Below, piece after piece: positions 28,120 through 37,523 of a DNA stretch of 64,000 nt. Under the pieces are notes generated by a model. That model was given only the letters and a program-made list of their open reading frames with translations. It was not told where the DNA came from and searched no databases. The first letter of the stretch is position 1. The number at the start of each line of letters is the position of its first letter. Position numbers and translations under genes: made by a program. The stretch spans positions 1-64,000 of the forward strand of contig SYAL01000002.1 of the NCBI GenBank assembly GCA_005787585.1, read 5' to 3'. This stretch comes from Bacteroidota bacterium (lineage in GTDB: Bacteria; Bacteroidota; Bacteroidia; B-17B0; Aurantibacillaceae).

Positions 28120-28521
28120 TTATTTTTTCTTAGCTGGAGCTGCAGCTCCTGATTTAGGACGTTTAGTGCCATACTTAGATCGTTGTTGTTTTCGCCCTTC
28201 AACGCCACCTGTATCAAGGCTTCCACGAACGATATGATACCGCACGCCAGGTAGATCTTTAACACGACCTCCACGAACCAAAACAATTGAATGTTCTTGA
28301 AGATTGTGTCCTTCACCAGGAATATAGGCGATGATTTCCTGCTTGTTTGTTAAACGAACCTTAGCAACTTTGCGCATAGCAGAGTTAGGTTTTTTTGGTG
28401 TAGTTGTGTAAACTTTTGTACACACACCGCGGCGCTGAGGACAAGAGTCTAGAGCGGCTGACTTACTTTTATTGGTCGGTTTAGTTCGACCTTTTCTCAC
28501 TAACTGCTGTATTGTGGGCAT
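28120..28521 (-). CDS. rpsL: 30S ribosomal protein S12
   Basis: Decoding-centre protein. 133 residues. The loops [13 protein letters not shown] (40-52) and [14 protein letters not shown] (83-96) carry Lys43 and Lys88, the residues most often changed in streptomycin-resistant mutants; both are wild type here. A short Ala/Pro/Lys tail extends the C-terminus. It is the first gene of the superoperon, with a consensus promoter about 63 nt upstream. Confidence 0.98.
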   Translation of the reverse strand: MPTIQQLVRKGRTKPTNKSKSAALDSCPQRRGVCTKVYTTTPKKPNSAMRKVAKVRLTNKQEIIAYIPGEGHNLQEHSIVLVRGGRVKDLPGVRYHIVRGSLDTGGVEGRKQQRSKYGTKRPKSGAAAPAKKK

Positions 28522-28583
28522 TTAATATCCTTTGTTTTACTTGATGTTATTGGTTTTCAGCTTATTTCCTTTTTAAAGGATGG

Positions 28584-28613
28584 CAAAGATAATAAAATAA
28601 TTTTAACTTACAA
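28584..28613 (-). promoter_or_regulatory. Promoter of the ribosomal superoperon (TTG-N19-TATCTTTG)
   Basis: On the minus strand TTG (28613-28611), a 19-nt spacer and TATCTTTG (28591-28584) match the Bacteroidota sigma-ABfr-type consensus exactly. Transcription should start near 28578, leaving a leader of about 57 nt to rpsL. Confidence 0.8.
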
Positions 28614-28788
28614 TCATTTTTGTTGAATTATTTTAATTTTTAATTTTAATAGCTTATAAAATTAAAACGAATCAAAATAAATTGAAAATTATAAGTCTTT
28701 TTTTTTGACTCGAGTATTAACAAAAGAGTAAAAAACTAATAAAAAAACAATCTGTTTATAAACATTTTAAAGAAAAAATATTGAATTT

Positions 28789-28974
28789 TTAACTTTTTAA
28801 AATCTCAATACATTTAACTAATTTTGAGGGTATTACATCTAAATTTTTACTAAAATTTAGAATATTTTTCAAAGAAATTTGAGAAGGTTCAAAAAAATAG
28901 TCTTTAAAAACACATGATGTTTTTTTGTTTTTTGTATTCGAAAAATCAATTAAGTTGGTAGATATTTTAATCAT
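28789..28974 (-). CDS. Small hypothetical protein, 61 residues
   Basis: ATG at 28974. The C-terminal half (ISLKNILNFSKNLDVIPSKL, about 34-53) recalls a family of very short Bacteroidota proteins ending in a similar NYSKSL-plus-basic pattern; this is from memory and needs a search. No TAnnTTTG box is visible in front. There is no signal peptide or membrane segment. It could be a real small gene or chance; its isolated position in a 723-bp gap and ordinary amino-acid composition favour real by a small margin. Confidence 0.4.
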   Translation of the reverse strand: MIKISTNLIDFSNTKNKKTSCVFKDYFFEPSQISLKNILNFSKNLDVIPSKLVKCIEILKS

Positions 28975-29111
28975 AGGCGATTTGATTTGAATAAATGGTT
29001 TAAAATTAATAACGCTATAAATTCTATTTTATTGCGTGGCTGAATTATGCGTTAAAAGTTTTTTTACAATATTTAAAATATAATTTTTATAAAAATATTC
29101 TAAAAACCAAA

Positions 29112-29140
29112 AACCCGCTTTCCTTTTAAAGAAGCGGGTT
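29112..29140 (-). terminator. Terminator after rpsA
   Basis: A perfect 9-bp stem AACCCGCTT (29112-29120) with AAGCGGGTT (29132-29140), followed on the minus strand by T-rich sequence (TTTGGTTTTT). It lies 105 nt after the rpsA stop, behind the paired element at 29145-29210. Confidence 0.85.
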
Positions 29141-29144
29141 ATGG

Positions 29145-29217
29145 CTCTCAAAAACTAAAAACCTGACGAGGTTATTAGTTGCCCTTTAAACGAACTCGTC
29201 GTTTTGGGAGTTTTTTT
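29145..29217. ncRNA. Structured element between rpsA and its terminator
   Basis: An outer stem (29145-29155 with 29201-29210, ten pairs including one G-U and a single bulge) stacks directly on an inner stem GACGAG (29165-29170) with CTCGTC (29195-29200). Two local hairpins are possible instead: AACCT-GACG-AGGTT (29160-29173) and AAACGA-ACTCG-TCGTTT (29188-29204). They use the same bases, so the folds are mutually exclusive. On the plus strand seven T residues follow (29211-29217), making a plus-strand terminator. On the minus strand it is the rpsA 3' UTR. No known RNA family is recognised. Confidence 0.4.
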
Positions 29218-29244
29218 ATAAAAATAATACTAATATAAAAGTTA

Positions 29245-31038
29245 TTATTTTTTACTGTCTAATTTATTTTTTAAGTCAGATAAAACAGAAATATCTCCTA
29301 AGGTAGTTTTTTCTTGATTATCTTTTACTTTTTTAACTGCTTTTTTACTTTCATCAAAATCAGCTTTTTTATTGGCTCTTTCTGTCTTTCTCAATTCTTC
29401 TTTTACCTCTTCGTGAATACGAGCATGAGAAACAATAATACGCTTAGAATCCTTACTAAATTCAATTACTTTAAAATCTAAAGACTCTTCAATTTTTGCA
29501 GAAGTGCCATCAATTTTATTTAAGTGTCGAGACGGGCAAAACCCTTCAACGCCATAAGGTAAACCAATAGTTGCACCTTTATCATTTAAAGTAGTAAGAG
29601 TACCTTTATGGATAGAATCTATATTAAAAATAGTTTCAAAAATATCCCATGGATTTTCTTCCATTTGCTTATGACCAAGACTTAGACGTCTATTTTCACC
29701 ATCTATTTCTAAAACTACCACATCAATTTTATCACCTACTTTACAAAATTCACTTGGGTGCTTAATTTTCTTACTCCAAGATAAATCAGATATATGAACT
29801 AGACCATCGACACCTTCCTCTAATTCAACAAATACACCAAAATTGGTAAAGTTTCTAACTATACCTGAGTGCTTGGATGTTTTTGAGTATTTTTCTATGA
29901 TCATGTTCCATGGATCAGGGGTTAATTGTTTCATACCTAAACTCATTTTACGCTCTTCGCGATCTAATGTTAGAACCAGTGATTCAATTTCTTGTCCAAT
30001 TTTAACAAATTCTTGGGCACTTCTTAAGTGTTGACTCCAACTCATTTCACTTACATGAACTAAGCCTTCAACTCCTGCAGCAATTTCAATAAATGCACCA
30101 TAATCGTTTATCACAACTACTTTACCTTTAATTCTATCCCCTACTTTTATTTCAGAACTTAATGCCTCCCAAGGGTGGGGAGTTAATTGTTTTAAGCCTA
30201 AAGCAATTCGTTTCTTTTCATTATCAAACTCAATAATAACGACTTGAATTTTATCATCTAATTTTACTATTTCTTCCGGATGATTAATTCGACCCCATGA
30301 TAAATCGGTAATATGAATTAATCCATCAACACCGCCTAAATCAATGAATACACCATATGAAGTGATATTTTTAACAGTACCCTCTAAAACTTGACCTTTT
30401 TCTAATTTGGAAATAATATCGCGTTTTTGGCTTTCTAATTCAGCTTCGATTAAAGCTTTATGAGATACAACAACGTTTTTAAATTCGTTATTAATTTTAA
30501 CCACTTTAAATTCCATGGTTTTATTAACATAAACGTCGTAATCACGTATTGGCTTAACATCTATTTGGGAACCCGGAAGAAATGCTTCTATTCCAAATAC
30601 ATCTACAATTAATCCACCTTTAGTGCGACATTTAACAAGACCTTTAATGATTTCGTTATTATTTAATGCATCATTAACACGATCCCAGCTTTTACCTGCA
30701 CGAGCTTTTTTATGGGATAAGACTAATTGACCCTGAAGGTTTTCAGATTGGTCAATAAACACCTCGATTTTATCACCAATTTTTAAATCAGGATTATAAC
30801 GAAACTCCGAAAGAGCAACAACCCCATCAGATTTATAACCAATATTTACAACCACTTCGCGGTTATTCTTAGCTACAATGACTCCCTCAATAATTTGAAG
30901 GTCCGATATAGTACTTAATTTTTGACTGTACAATTCATCTAACTTTTCTTTTTCTTCAGTGGTATAATTATCTTGTTTTTTTCCGATTGAATTCCAATCG
31001 AAATCCGGGATTCCGGTTAATTGGGCGTTTTCTGCCAT
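29245..31038 (-). CDS. rpsA: 30S ribosomal protein S1
   Basis: mRNA-binding protein that helps unfold and recruit mRNA. 597 residues with six S1 OB-fold repeats; repeats 3-6 are the most regular (for example NITSYGVFIDLGGVDGLIHI and NFTNFGVFVELEEGVDGLVH). The N-terminus is acidic and the C-terminus is Lys-rich. The Bacteroidota ribosome is known to sequester the 16S anti-Shine-Dalgarno tail, and S1-type binding is thought to matter more there (established for Flavobacterium; not visible here). A TATATTTG box lies about 95 nt upstream. Confidence 0.97.
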   Translation of the reverse strand: MAENAQLTGIPDFDWNSIGKKQDNYTTEEKEKLDELYSQKLSTISDLQIIEGVIVAKNNREVVVNIGYKSDGVVALSEFRYNPDLKIGDKIEVFIDQSENLQGQLVLSHKKARAGKSWDRVNDALNNNEIIKGLVKCRTKGGLIVDVFGIEAFLPGSQIDVKPIRDYDVYVNKTMEFKVVKINNEFKNVVVSHKALIEAELESQKRDIISKLEKGQVLEGTVKNITSYGVFIDLGGVDGLIHITDLSWGRINHPEEIVKLDDKIQVVIIEFDNEKKRIALGLKQLTPHPWEALSSEIKVGDRIKGKVVVINDYGAFIEIAAGVEGLVHVSEMSWSQHLRSAQEFVKIGQEIESLVLTLDREERKMSLGMKQLTPDPWNMIIEKYSKTSKHSGIVRNFTNFGVFVELEEGVDGLVHISDLSWSKKIKHPSEFCKVGDKIDVVVLEIDGENRRLSLGHKQMEENPWDIFETIFNIDSIHKGTLTTLNDKGATIGLPYGVEGFCPSRHLNKIDGTSAKIEESLDFKVIEFSKDSKRIIVSHARIHEEVKEELRKTERANKKADFDESKKAVKKVKDNQEKTTLGDISVLSDLKNKLDSKK

Positions 31039-31543
31039 TTAATGATTCTAATTGTATCAAATCTTTAAGGCTAGATTTGAGAGGTTAAACACATTTATAA
31101 ATTTTTCATTTTTGCCTAAATAAAAATGGGATGCAAATATAACCAGAAAAAACTATAGATTAAAAAAAATAATATTTTTTAAATAACTAAAGATAAAGCT
31201 GTTATGTTTTTTAACATAAATCATTCTTTCATTTTTGATAGCTGTAATTTTTTTTAAAATTACTTTTTCGTTCTGAACTCTGCAAAATTATTTAAGAGAT
31301 TTTTATATGTAATTCTTATTACTGATAATGACTGTATGGATTTTAAAAATTAATTTACTTGTTTTGTTTTTAAATTTTAAGTTTTAATCTATGATATTAA
31401 AATTTTTATTTTTACGAATATTATTTTGTTGATTTGAGTATATAAATAATTATAAAATTATTTATTTCATTTTTGTAGCTTAAATAAATCTGATACCTTT
31501 AAATCAATTATTAAAAAAATTGATAAATATTTGCTTTTTTTAA
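31039..31543. other. Intergenic region between rpsA and yitT, 505 bp
   Basis: Divergent spacer. It holds the rpsA -7 box (31134-31141) and a short perfect inverted repeat TTATGTT-TTTT-AACATAA (31202-31219). Upstream of 31544 only imperfect promoter-like sequences are seen (TACCTTTA near 31492). No coding remnant or tRNA is recognised in the other ~350 bp. Confidence 0.75.
31134..31141 (-). promoter_or_regulatory. -7 box of rpsA (TATATTTG)
   Basis: An exact TAnnTTTG match on the minus strand. A TTA rather than TTG lies at the 19-nt position (31163-31161). The predicted leader is about 90 nt, much longer than for most genes in the window. Confidence 0.5.
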
Positions 31544-32515
31544 ATGACTAAACTAATAGATTATTTTACAAAATATAAAAGTTCACATTCTCAAATAAAA
31601 GAAATTAAGAGTAATCGTGAGAAAGCAAAAGCATTCTTAGAATTTAAACTTATTTTTAAACGAGAAACAATTAATGTATTTTTAATTTTAATTGGTATAA
31701 GTTCGGCATCTTTTGGGTTAAAAAGTTTTTTACTACCAAATAATTTTATTGATGGGGGTATAACAGGTATATCATTATTATTATCTAAGTTATGCGCTAT
31801 AAATTTACCTATTTTAATTGTCATTCTTAATATACCTTTTATTTTAATTGGGTATAGGCAAATAGGAAAAAACTTTGTATTTAAAACATCGTTTGGCATA
31901 ATAGCGTTAGCTCTTTGCTTATTAATTTTTGATTTTCCAATTTTAACAGCCGACAAATTATTAGTTTCGGTTTTTGGAGGTTTTTTTATGGGTGTTGGGA
32001 TTGGGCTTGCAATGAGAGGTGGTGGCGTAATAGATGGGACCGAAATAATGGCAATATCTTTAAGCAAAAAAACTGGCTTAACAATTGGTGATATTATTTT
32101 ATTATTTAATGTAGTTATTTTTTCATTTGCCGCTTGGTTACTTTCTCTTGAAACGGCCTTATATTCAATTTTAGCTTATCTTTGCGCCTCGAGAACCGTT
32201 GATTTTATTATTGAAGGGATTGAAGAATACACTGGAGTAACGATTATTTCGGCTAAAAACGAAAAAATCAGATTGATGATTACAGAAAATTTAGGGAGAG
32301 GCGTTACTATTTATAAAGGCTCGAGAGGTTATGGTAAAACCGGAAATAAAAAAGACGATATTGATATTTTATATTCAGTAATTACAAGATTAGAAGTCGC
32401 AAAATTAAATGCCGAAATCGAAAAAATTGATCCTTCTGCCTTTGTAATTATGAATAGCATTAAAGATACTAAAGGAGGAATGATAAAAAAGCGAATTCAG
32501 CATTTAAAAAAGTGA
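31544..32515 (+). CDS. YitT family membrane protein with C-terminal DUF2179 domain
   Basis: 323 residues. About 45 soluble N-terminal residues, five or six hydrophobic helices (about 45-235, including FLLPNNFIDGGITGISLLLS and the glycine-rich GGFFMGVGIGLAMRGGGVID), then a cytoplasmic DUF2179 domain (about 240-310, with GRGVTIYKGSRGYG). The transport substrate of this family is not established. It lies 9 nt upstream of the MMPL exporter and is probably co-transcribed with it. Confidence 0.9.
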   Translation: MTKLIDYFTKYKSSHSQIKEIKSNREKAKAFLEFKLIFKRETINVFLILIGISSASFGLKSFLLPNNFIDGGITGISLLLSKLCAINLPILIVILNIPFILIGYRQIGKNFVFKTSFGIIALALCLLIFDFPILTADKLLVSVFGGFFMGVGIGLAMRGGGVIDGTEIMAISLSKKTGLTIGDIILLFNVVIFSFAAWLLSLETALYSILAYLCASRTVDFIIEGIEEYTGVTIISAKNEKIRLMITENLGRGVTIYKGSRGYGKTGNKKDDIDILYSVITRLEVAKLNAEIEKIDPSAFVIMNSIKDTKGGMIKKRIQHLKK

Positions 32516-32524
32516 TATGTCATT

Positions 32525-34867
32525 ATGTGGAAAAAATTCTCTAACATACTATTAAAAAACAAATTATCTTTCACATTTATTATCATTTTTCTTACACTAT
32601 TTATGGGCTTTAAAGCCTATAAAATGGAATTATCATATCAATTCTTGAAAATTTTACCAGATACAGACACTGCATTTATCGCATACCAAAATTTTAAAAA
32701 TCAATTTGGGGAAGACGGAAATGTAATGGTAATGGGATTTGCTGATAAAAATCTTTTTGAATATAAGAAATTTAAAGATTGGGCAGAGGTAAATACTAAA
32801 ATAAAAAATATTTCGGGTATTAAAGGCATTATGTCTTTAACTAACTTATTTACATTTAAGAAAAACGATAGTTTACAAACTTTTAGTTTAATTCCTGTAA
32901 TTCAAAATCAAATAAGTTCACAAAATGAATTAGATAGCTTAAAGCGTGAAATATTAAACTTACCTTTTTATGAAGGAATTATTTACAATAGAGAAACTGG
33001 AGCAAATTTAATCGCAATTACATTTAACAAAAATTCACTCGATTCAAAACAGCGATTAAATATTGTAAAGGAGGTAAAAGATATTGGGGACGCCTATGGT
33101 ATAAGGAATAAAATAGAGATGCATTATTCGGGTATGCCCTATATTCGAACACAATTAATGAAAAAAGTATCGCACGAAATGATATTATTTTTGTCACTAG
33201 CTATTTTAGTGACTTCAATTATTTTGTGGTTGTTTTTTAGATCATTTACTATCGTATGTTATTCATTAATAGTAGTTGTTATAGGGGTAATTTGGTCAAT
33301 TGGTATAATGGAATTATTGGATTATAAAATAACTTTATTATCGGGTTTAATTCCTCCACTGATAATGGTAATAGGTTTACCAAATTGTATCTTTCTTATT
33401 AACAAGTATCAAAGTGAATTTATGATACATGGCAATAAAATTAAAGCCATTTTGAATAGTATCGAAACCATTGGTATTACTTTATTTTTAGCAAATATAA
33501 CTACAGCTATTGGTTTTGGTGTTTTGTATTTTACAAAAAGTTCTATGCTTGTTGAATTTGGAACAGTAGCTGCAATAAGTGTTTTAACTACCTATTTAAT
33601 TACTTTAATTTTAATTCCAATTATTTTATTTTACTTACCAACTCCAAAAACAAAGCATACAAAACATCAAGAAGGAAAAAGAATAAATAAAATATTAGAA
33701 ATAATTGATTTAATAGTTCAAAAACGTAGAAAAACTATTTATATTCTTACATTAATAATCACTTTAATTTCATTTTGGGGGTTAAGTAAAATTGATTTGA
33801 ATGGTTTTGTAGTAGACGATCTTCCTTCTAAAGATCCAATTAATTCTGATTTACATTTTTTTGAAAAAAACTTTAGAGGAGTATTGCCTTTTGAAATAGC
33901 CATAGATACAAAAATACGCAATGGATTGTATTTAGATAATGCAAAAGCTCTTTACAAGATAAAATTATTACAAAAAATATTTTCTGAAGATTCAATTTTT
34001 TCAAAACCAATTTCGGCTATTGAATTTATTAAATTTACGTACCAAACTTATAAAGGTGGAGATTCAAAATTTTTTAAGTTTCCAGGAATAACTGATTTGA
34101 AAACTTTGTCAGAATACCAAAATTCATTTAAGGGAAAGAGTAATCAAATTCAATCTTTTATTGACACAAACAAACAAATTACAAGAATTAGCTATCAAAT
34201 ATCTGATATTGGATCGAAACAAATGAAAAAAGTATTGGCAAAAATAAAACCTAAAATTGATTCAATTTTTGATCCTAAAGATTATAAAGTAGTTTTAACA
34301 GGACATAGTTTAGTGTTTTTAAAAAGTAACGATTACCTTCTTAGAAATTTATTAGAAAGTTTAATGATTGAAATAATTTTAATTGCTATTGTTGGGATTG
34401 CTCTATTTAGATCGGTAAGAATTATTTTACTATCAAAATTACCATGCTTAATTCCATTAATTATAACAGCTGGTATTATGGGTTTTTTTGATATCAGATT
34501 TAAACCTACAACTATTTTGATTTTTAGTATTGCTTTTGGCATATCATCAGACGGAACGATTTATTTTTTATCAAAATATCGACAAGAATTAAAAAAACAT
34601 GCGAAATCAGCAGCAAAAGCAATTTCTGAAACAATAAAAGGAACAGGTTTAAGTATGATTTATACATCCATTATTTTATTTTGTGGATTTTCTATATTCT
34701 CTGCCTCTACTTTTGGTGGTACAATTGCACTTGGTGTATTAATATCGTTAACACTTTTAATTTCATTATTCACTAATTTAATTTTACTTCCTGCAATATT
34801 ATTATCTATTAGTAATCGTAAAATTAAAAAAGAATTTATCGAACCACCTTTAATTGAAATCGACTAA
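32525..34867 (+). CDS. MMPL/RND superfamily exporter
   Basis: 780 residues arranged as two repeats. A first membrane helix (about 15-33) is followed by a periplasmic loop (about 35-215) and five helices (about 218-375); a seventh helix (about 402-424) is followed by a second loop and five helices (about 612-770). Motifs such as LPNCIFLINKYQSE and AFGISSDGTIYFLSKYRQEL match the TM4-TM5 regions of the MMPL/hydrophobe exporters, which use the proton gradient to move lipids or other hydrophobic molecules. No membrane-fusion or outer-membrane partner is adjacent, which points to a lipid or hopanoid-type exporter rather than a tripartite drug pump. The substrate is unknown. Confidence 0.88.
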   Translation: MWKKFSNILLKNKLSFTFIIIFLTLFMGFKAYKMELSYQFLKILPDTDTAFIAYQNFKNQFGEDGNVMVMGFADKNLFEYKKFKDWAEVNTKIKNISGIKGIMSLTNLFTFKKNDSLQTFSLIPVIQNQISSQNELDSLKREILNLPFYEGIIYNRETGANLIAITFNKNSLDSKQRLNIVKEVKDIGDAYGIRNKIEMHYSGMPYIRTQLMKKVSHEMILFLSLAILVTSIILWLFFRSFTIVCYSLIVVVIGVIWSIGIMELLDYKITLLSGLIPPLIMVIGLPNCIFLINKYQSEFMIHGNKIKAILNSIETIGITLFLANITTAIGFGVLYFTKSSMLVEFGTVAAISVLTTYLITLILIPIILFYLPTPKTKHTKHQEGKRINKILEIIDLIVQKRRKTIYILTLIITLISFWGLSKIDLNGFVVDDLPSKDPINSDLHFFEKNFRGVLPFEIAIDTKIRNGLYLDNAKALYKIKLLQKIFSEDSIFSKPISAIEFIKFTYQTYKGGDSKFFKFPGITDLKTLSEYQNSFKGKSNQIQSFIDTNKQITRISYQISDIGSKQMKKVLAKIKPKIDSIFDPKDYKVVLTGHSLVFLKSNDYLLRNLLESLMIEIILIAIVGIALFRSVRIILLSKLPCLIPLIITAGIMGFFDIRFKPTTILIFSIAFGISSDGTIYFLSKYRQELKKHAKSAAKAISETIKGTGLSMIYTSIILFCGFSIFSASTFGGTIALGVLISLTLLISLFTNLILLPAILLSISNRKIKKEFIEPPLIEID

Positions 34868-34921
34868 TAAGAATGAATATATATTTTTTTTAATTTTACA
34901 ACTATTTTTAAAACGTATAAT

Positions 34922-36952
34922 ATGAACCTTAAAATAATCTCTGTTTTTACTCTTCTAATTTTATTAAATTCTTGCAAACAAGAAAAAAACGAGGATATGG
35001 GCAAACACCCCTATTTTGATACAACTGGAATGGATCAATCAACAAAACCAGGAGATAATTTTTTCAATTTCGCTAATGGCGGTTGGCTTAAATCCTCTAA
35101 AATTCCAGATGATCAAAGTGGTTGGGGAAGTTTTTATACATTATATCAAGAAAATTTAGACAAACTAAAAACTATATTAGAAGAAAGCTCAACCAATAAA
35201 TCTGAAAAAGGAAGTATTGAACAAAAAGTAGGTGATTATTATGCTAGCGGCATGGATACGCTTACTATTGAAAAAATTGGCGCCGAGCCACTAAAACCAA
35301 TGCTAAATAAAATTGATGCAATTACTGATTATAAATCTTTTATAAATTTAATTACAGAATCATTTTCTAAAGGAGAGGGTTATTTAATTGGATTTTATGT
35401 GAGTGCCGACGAAAAAAATAGCGCTATGAATATTGGTTGTCTTTATCAAACAGGAACATCGCTTCCTGAAAAAGATTATTATACTCGAGAAGATAGTTCA
35501 AGTAAAATCTGTAGAAAAGCCTTATTAACTTATGCCGAAAAATTGTTTACTCTAGTCGGAATGAAAAAAGAAAATGCAGTTGAACAATCTAATAATTTAT
35601 TATTATTAGAAACAGAAATTGCTAAATCTCATCGAGGTGCAGTTGCATTGAGAGATCCGCAGTCAAATTATAATAAAATGAGTGTGAAACAACTCGAAAA
35701 TTTATCTCCTAATTTGAACTGGTCTAATTTTTTTAAAGAATTAAAAATTAAACCAGATAGTTTAGTTATTGGGCAGCCAGAATATTATAAATCATTAAGT
35801 GAATTGATTAGTTCAAAACCTATAAATCAGTGGAAAACAAAACTAAAATTTGATTATCTATCCTCAAACGCTTCTTTATTAAGCAAGGAATTTCAAAATG
35901 CAAATTTTGAATTTGAAAAAATATTTAGTGGTCAAAAAACTAAAAGTAAACGTTGGAAAAAAATGGTTAAAGTTGTTGATAATGGCTTAGGTGATTTATT
36001 AGGCCAATTGTACGTTAAAAAACATTTTAACGACACTGCTAAGAAAAAAATAGATGAATTGGTAAACAATTTGCAAAAAGCATTTAATCTTCGCATTCAA
36101 AACTTAGATTGGATGAGTGATGTTACAAAATTAAATGCCACAAAAAAATTAAATAGCTTTTTAAAAAAGATTGGATATCCATCCGTCTGGAAAAACTTTG
36201 ATGACGTAATAATCAATCGAAATGATTTTTTTGGAAATTCAAAAGCTGTTAGTTTACATGAACAGAATGTTATGCTAGCTAAAATAGGAAAACCGGTAGA
36301 CAGAATGGAATGGGGAATGACTGCTCCAACAGTAAATGCATACTATAATCCAACTAACAATGAAATTGTATTTCCTGCAGGAATTTTACAATTTCCTTTT
36401 TTTGACGCCAATGCCGACGATGCCATTAATTATGGCGGAATAGGAATGGTGATTGGCCATGAAATGACACATGGTTTTGATGATCAAGGATGCCAATACG
36501 ACGAAAAAGGAAATATGAAAAACTGGTGGACAAAAGAAGATAACGAAAAATTTAAATCTAAAACTGGAGGCGTTGTTTCACAATATAATAAATTTACTGT
36601 TCTTAATTCCCTTCATGTAAATGGAGAGTTAACATTAGGAGAAAATCTTGCAGATATTGGGGGGTTAGCAATTGCCTTTGATGCCTTTAAAATGACAGCT
36701 CAAAGTAGGGATACAACTAAAATTGATGGATTCACTCCAAATCAAAGATTCTTTTTAGGATATGCTCAAGTTTGGCGAATGAAAAATAGGGATGAAACAT
36801 TAAGAACAAGAATAAATACAGATCCTCATTCTCCTGAAATGTACAGAGTTAACGGCCCTGCATATAATTTTACTCCGTTTTACGAGGCCTTTAATATTAA
36901 AGAAGATGCTAAACAATATATTAAACCAGAAAATAGAGCAAAAATTTGGTGA
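34922..36952 (+). CDS. M13 (neprilysin/PepO) family metallopeptidase, lipoprotein
   Basis: 676 residues. The signal peptide ends with a lipobox (LLNSC, Cys18), so the mature enzyme is lipid-anchored. Catalytic signatures: HEMTH at 513-517 (zinc His513 and His517, catalytic Glu514), GENLADIGG with zinc Glu574 and Asp578, and the substrate-binding NAYYNPTNNE about 50 residues before HEXXH. The C-terminus (RVNGPAYNFTPFYEAF and PENRAKIW) is complete. These enzymes cut short peptides. Monocistronic, with AT-rich flanks. Confidence 0.95.
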   Translation: MNLKIISVFTLLILLNSCKQEKNEDMGKHPYFDTTGMDQSTKPGDNFFNFANGGWLKSSKIPDDQSGWGSFYTLYQENLDKLKTILEESSTNKSEKGSIEQKVGDYYASGMDTLTIEKIGAEPLKPMLNKIDAITDYKSFINLITESFSKGEGYLIGFYVSADEKNSAMNIGCLYQTGTSLPEKDYYTREDSSSKICRKALLTYAEKLFTLVGMKKENAVEQSNNLLLLETEIAKSHRGAVALRDPQSNYNKMSVKQLENLSPNLNWSNFFKELKIKPDSLVIGQPEYYKSLSELISSKPINQWKTKLKFDYLSSNASLLSKEFQNANFEFEKIFSGQKTKSKRWKKMVKVVDNGLGDLLGQLYVKKHFNDTAKKKIDELVNNLQKAFNLRIQNLDWMSDVTKLNATKKLNSFLKKIGYPSVWKNFDDVIINRNDFFGNSKAVSLHEQNVMLAKIGKPVDRMEWGMTAPTVNAYYNPTNNEIVFPAGILQFPFFDANADDAINYGGIGMVIGHEMTHGFDDQGCQYDEKGNMKNWWTKEDNEKFKSKTGGVVSQYNKFTVLNSLHVNGELTLGENLADIGGLAIAFDAFKMTAQSRDTTKIDGFTPNQRFFLGYAQVWRMKNRDETLRTRINTDPHSPEMYRVNGPAYNFTPFYEAFNIKEDAKQYIKPENRAKIW

Positions 36953-37012
36953 TTAATTATTAAATTAATGATCCTTCTATCAGAGATGAAATTGTAATTT
37001 TTATATTTATAT

Positions 37013-37450
37013 TTATCTTTTCATTAGCATTTCACCTACTTTTCTATCAATAATTAGAGAAAAATCAGTATCTTTTAATTCTGATAATTTAATCCATCTT
37101 AAAGATTGAGCGCCTTCTTTATTTTCGTAATTGTGTGGGCTGTTGCTAACCTTAAAATCCATTTTTTCATTTGGACAAACTACATAATATATACTAATTA
37201 TTTGACTATTAGTATCAAAAGAGGAAGTAACATAAAAATCGGTTGTATAAAAATGTTCTATTACTTCAATAGATAAATTTAATTCCTCCCTAAACTCTCT
37301 TATTAAACAATCTTTAGGTCCTTCTCCAAATTCCAAGCCACCACCAGGAAATTTAGTGATTTTGTTTTTTTTTATATATTCGTCTGAAACTAATAACTGG
37401 CCATTATTTATTAATATACCATATACACGAATATTAAAGCGATTAATCAC
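37013..37450 (-). CDS. Nudix hydrolase, GTG start
   Basis: About 145 residues. The Nudix box is complete (GGGLEFGEGPKDCLIREFRE, continuing to ELN), giving the Mg2+-binding REFREEL helix. It hydrolyses a nucleoside diphosphate linked to another moiety; the substrate is not predictable. There is no in-frame ATG at the 5' end. A TTG at 37456 is itself the last three bases of a TAATTTTG promoter box, so it is probably not translated. The GTG at 37450, 3 nt after the box, is the likely start on a leaderless mRNA. Confidence 0.85.
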   Translation of the reverse strand: MINRFNIRVYGILINNGQLLVSDEYIKKNKITKFPGGGLEFGEGPKDCLIREFREELNLSIEVIEHFYTTDFYVTSSFDTNSQIISIYYVVCPNEKMDFKVSNSPHNYENKEGAQSLRWIKLSELKDTDFSLIIDRKVGEMLMKR

Positions 37451-37453
37451 TCT

Positions 37454-37461
37454 CAAAATTA
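37454..37461 (-). promoter_or_regulatory. -7 box of the Nudix gene (TAATTTTG)
   Basis: An exact TAnnTTTG match on the minus strand, 3 nt before the GTG start at 37450. It includes the TTG that would otherwise be read as the start. Confidence 0.5.
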
Positions 37462-37523
37462 ATCAATAAATAAGTGCAAAAAATAAAAAACAAACTATTA
37501 TTTATTAATTAATATTTGAATTA

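Larger units (their letters stand above)
28522..29244. other. Intergenic region between rpsL and rpsA, 723 bp
   Basis: In order it contains: the rpsL leader, with a short TCCTT/AAGGA hairpin near its 5' end (28567-28580); the rpsL promoter (28584-28613); about 175 bp of AT-rich sequence in which I see nothing; a small minus-strand ORF (28789-28974); about 135 bp with no recognisable signal; and the terminator and paired element after rpsA (29112-29217). Confidence 0.8.

Noticed and set aside
29145-29217. Element after rpsA considered as tmRNA, SRP RNA or 6S RNA
   Set aside because: None of the conserved sequences of these RNAs is present and the element is too short.
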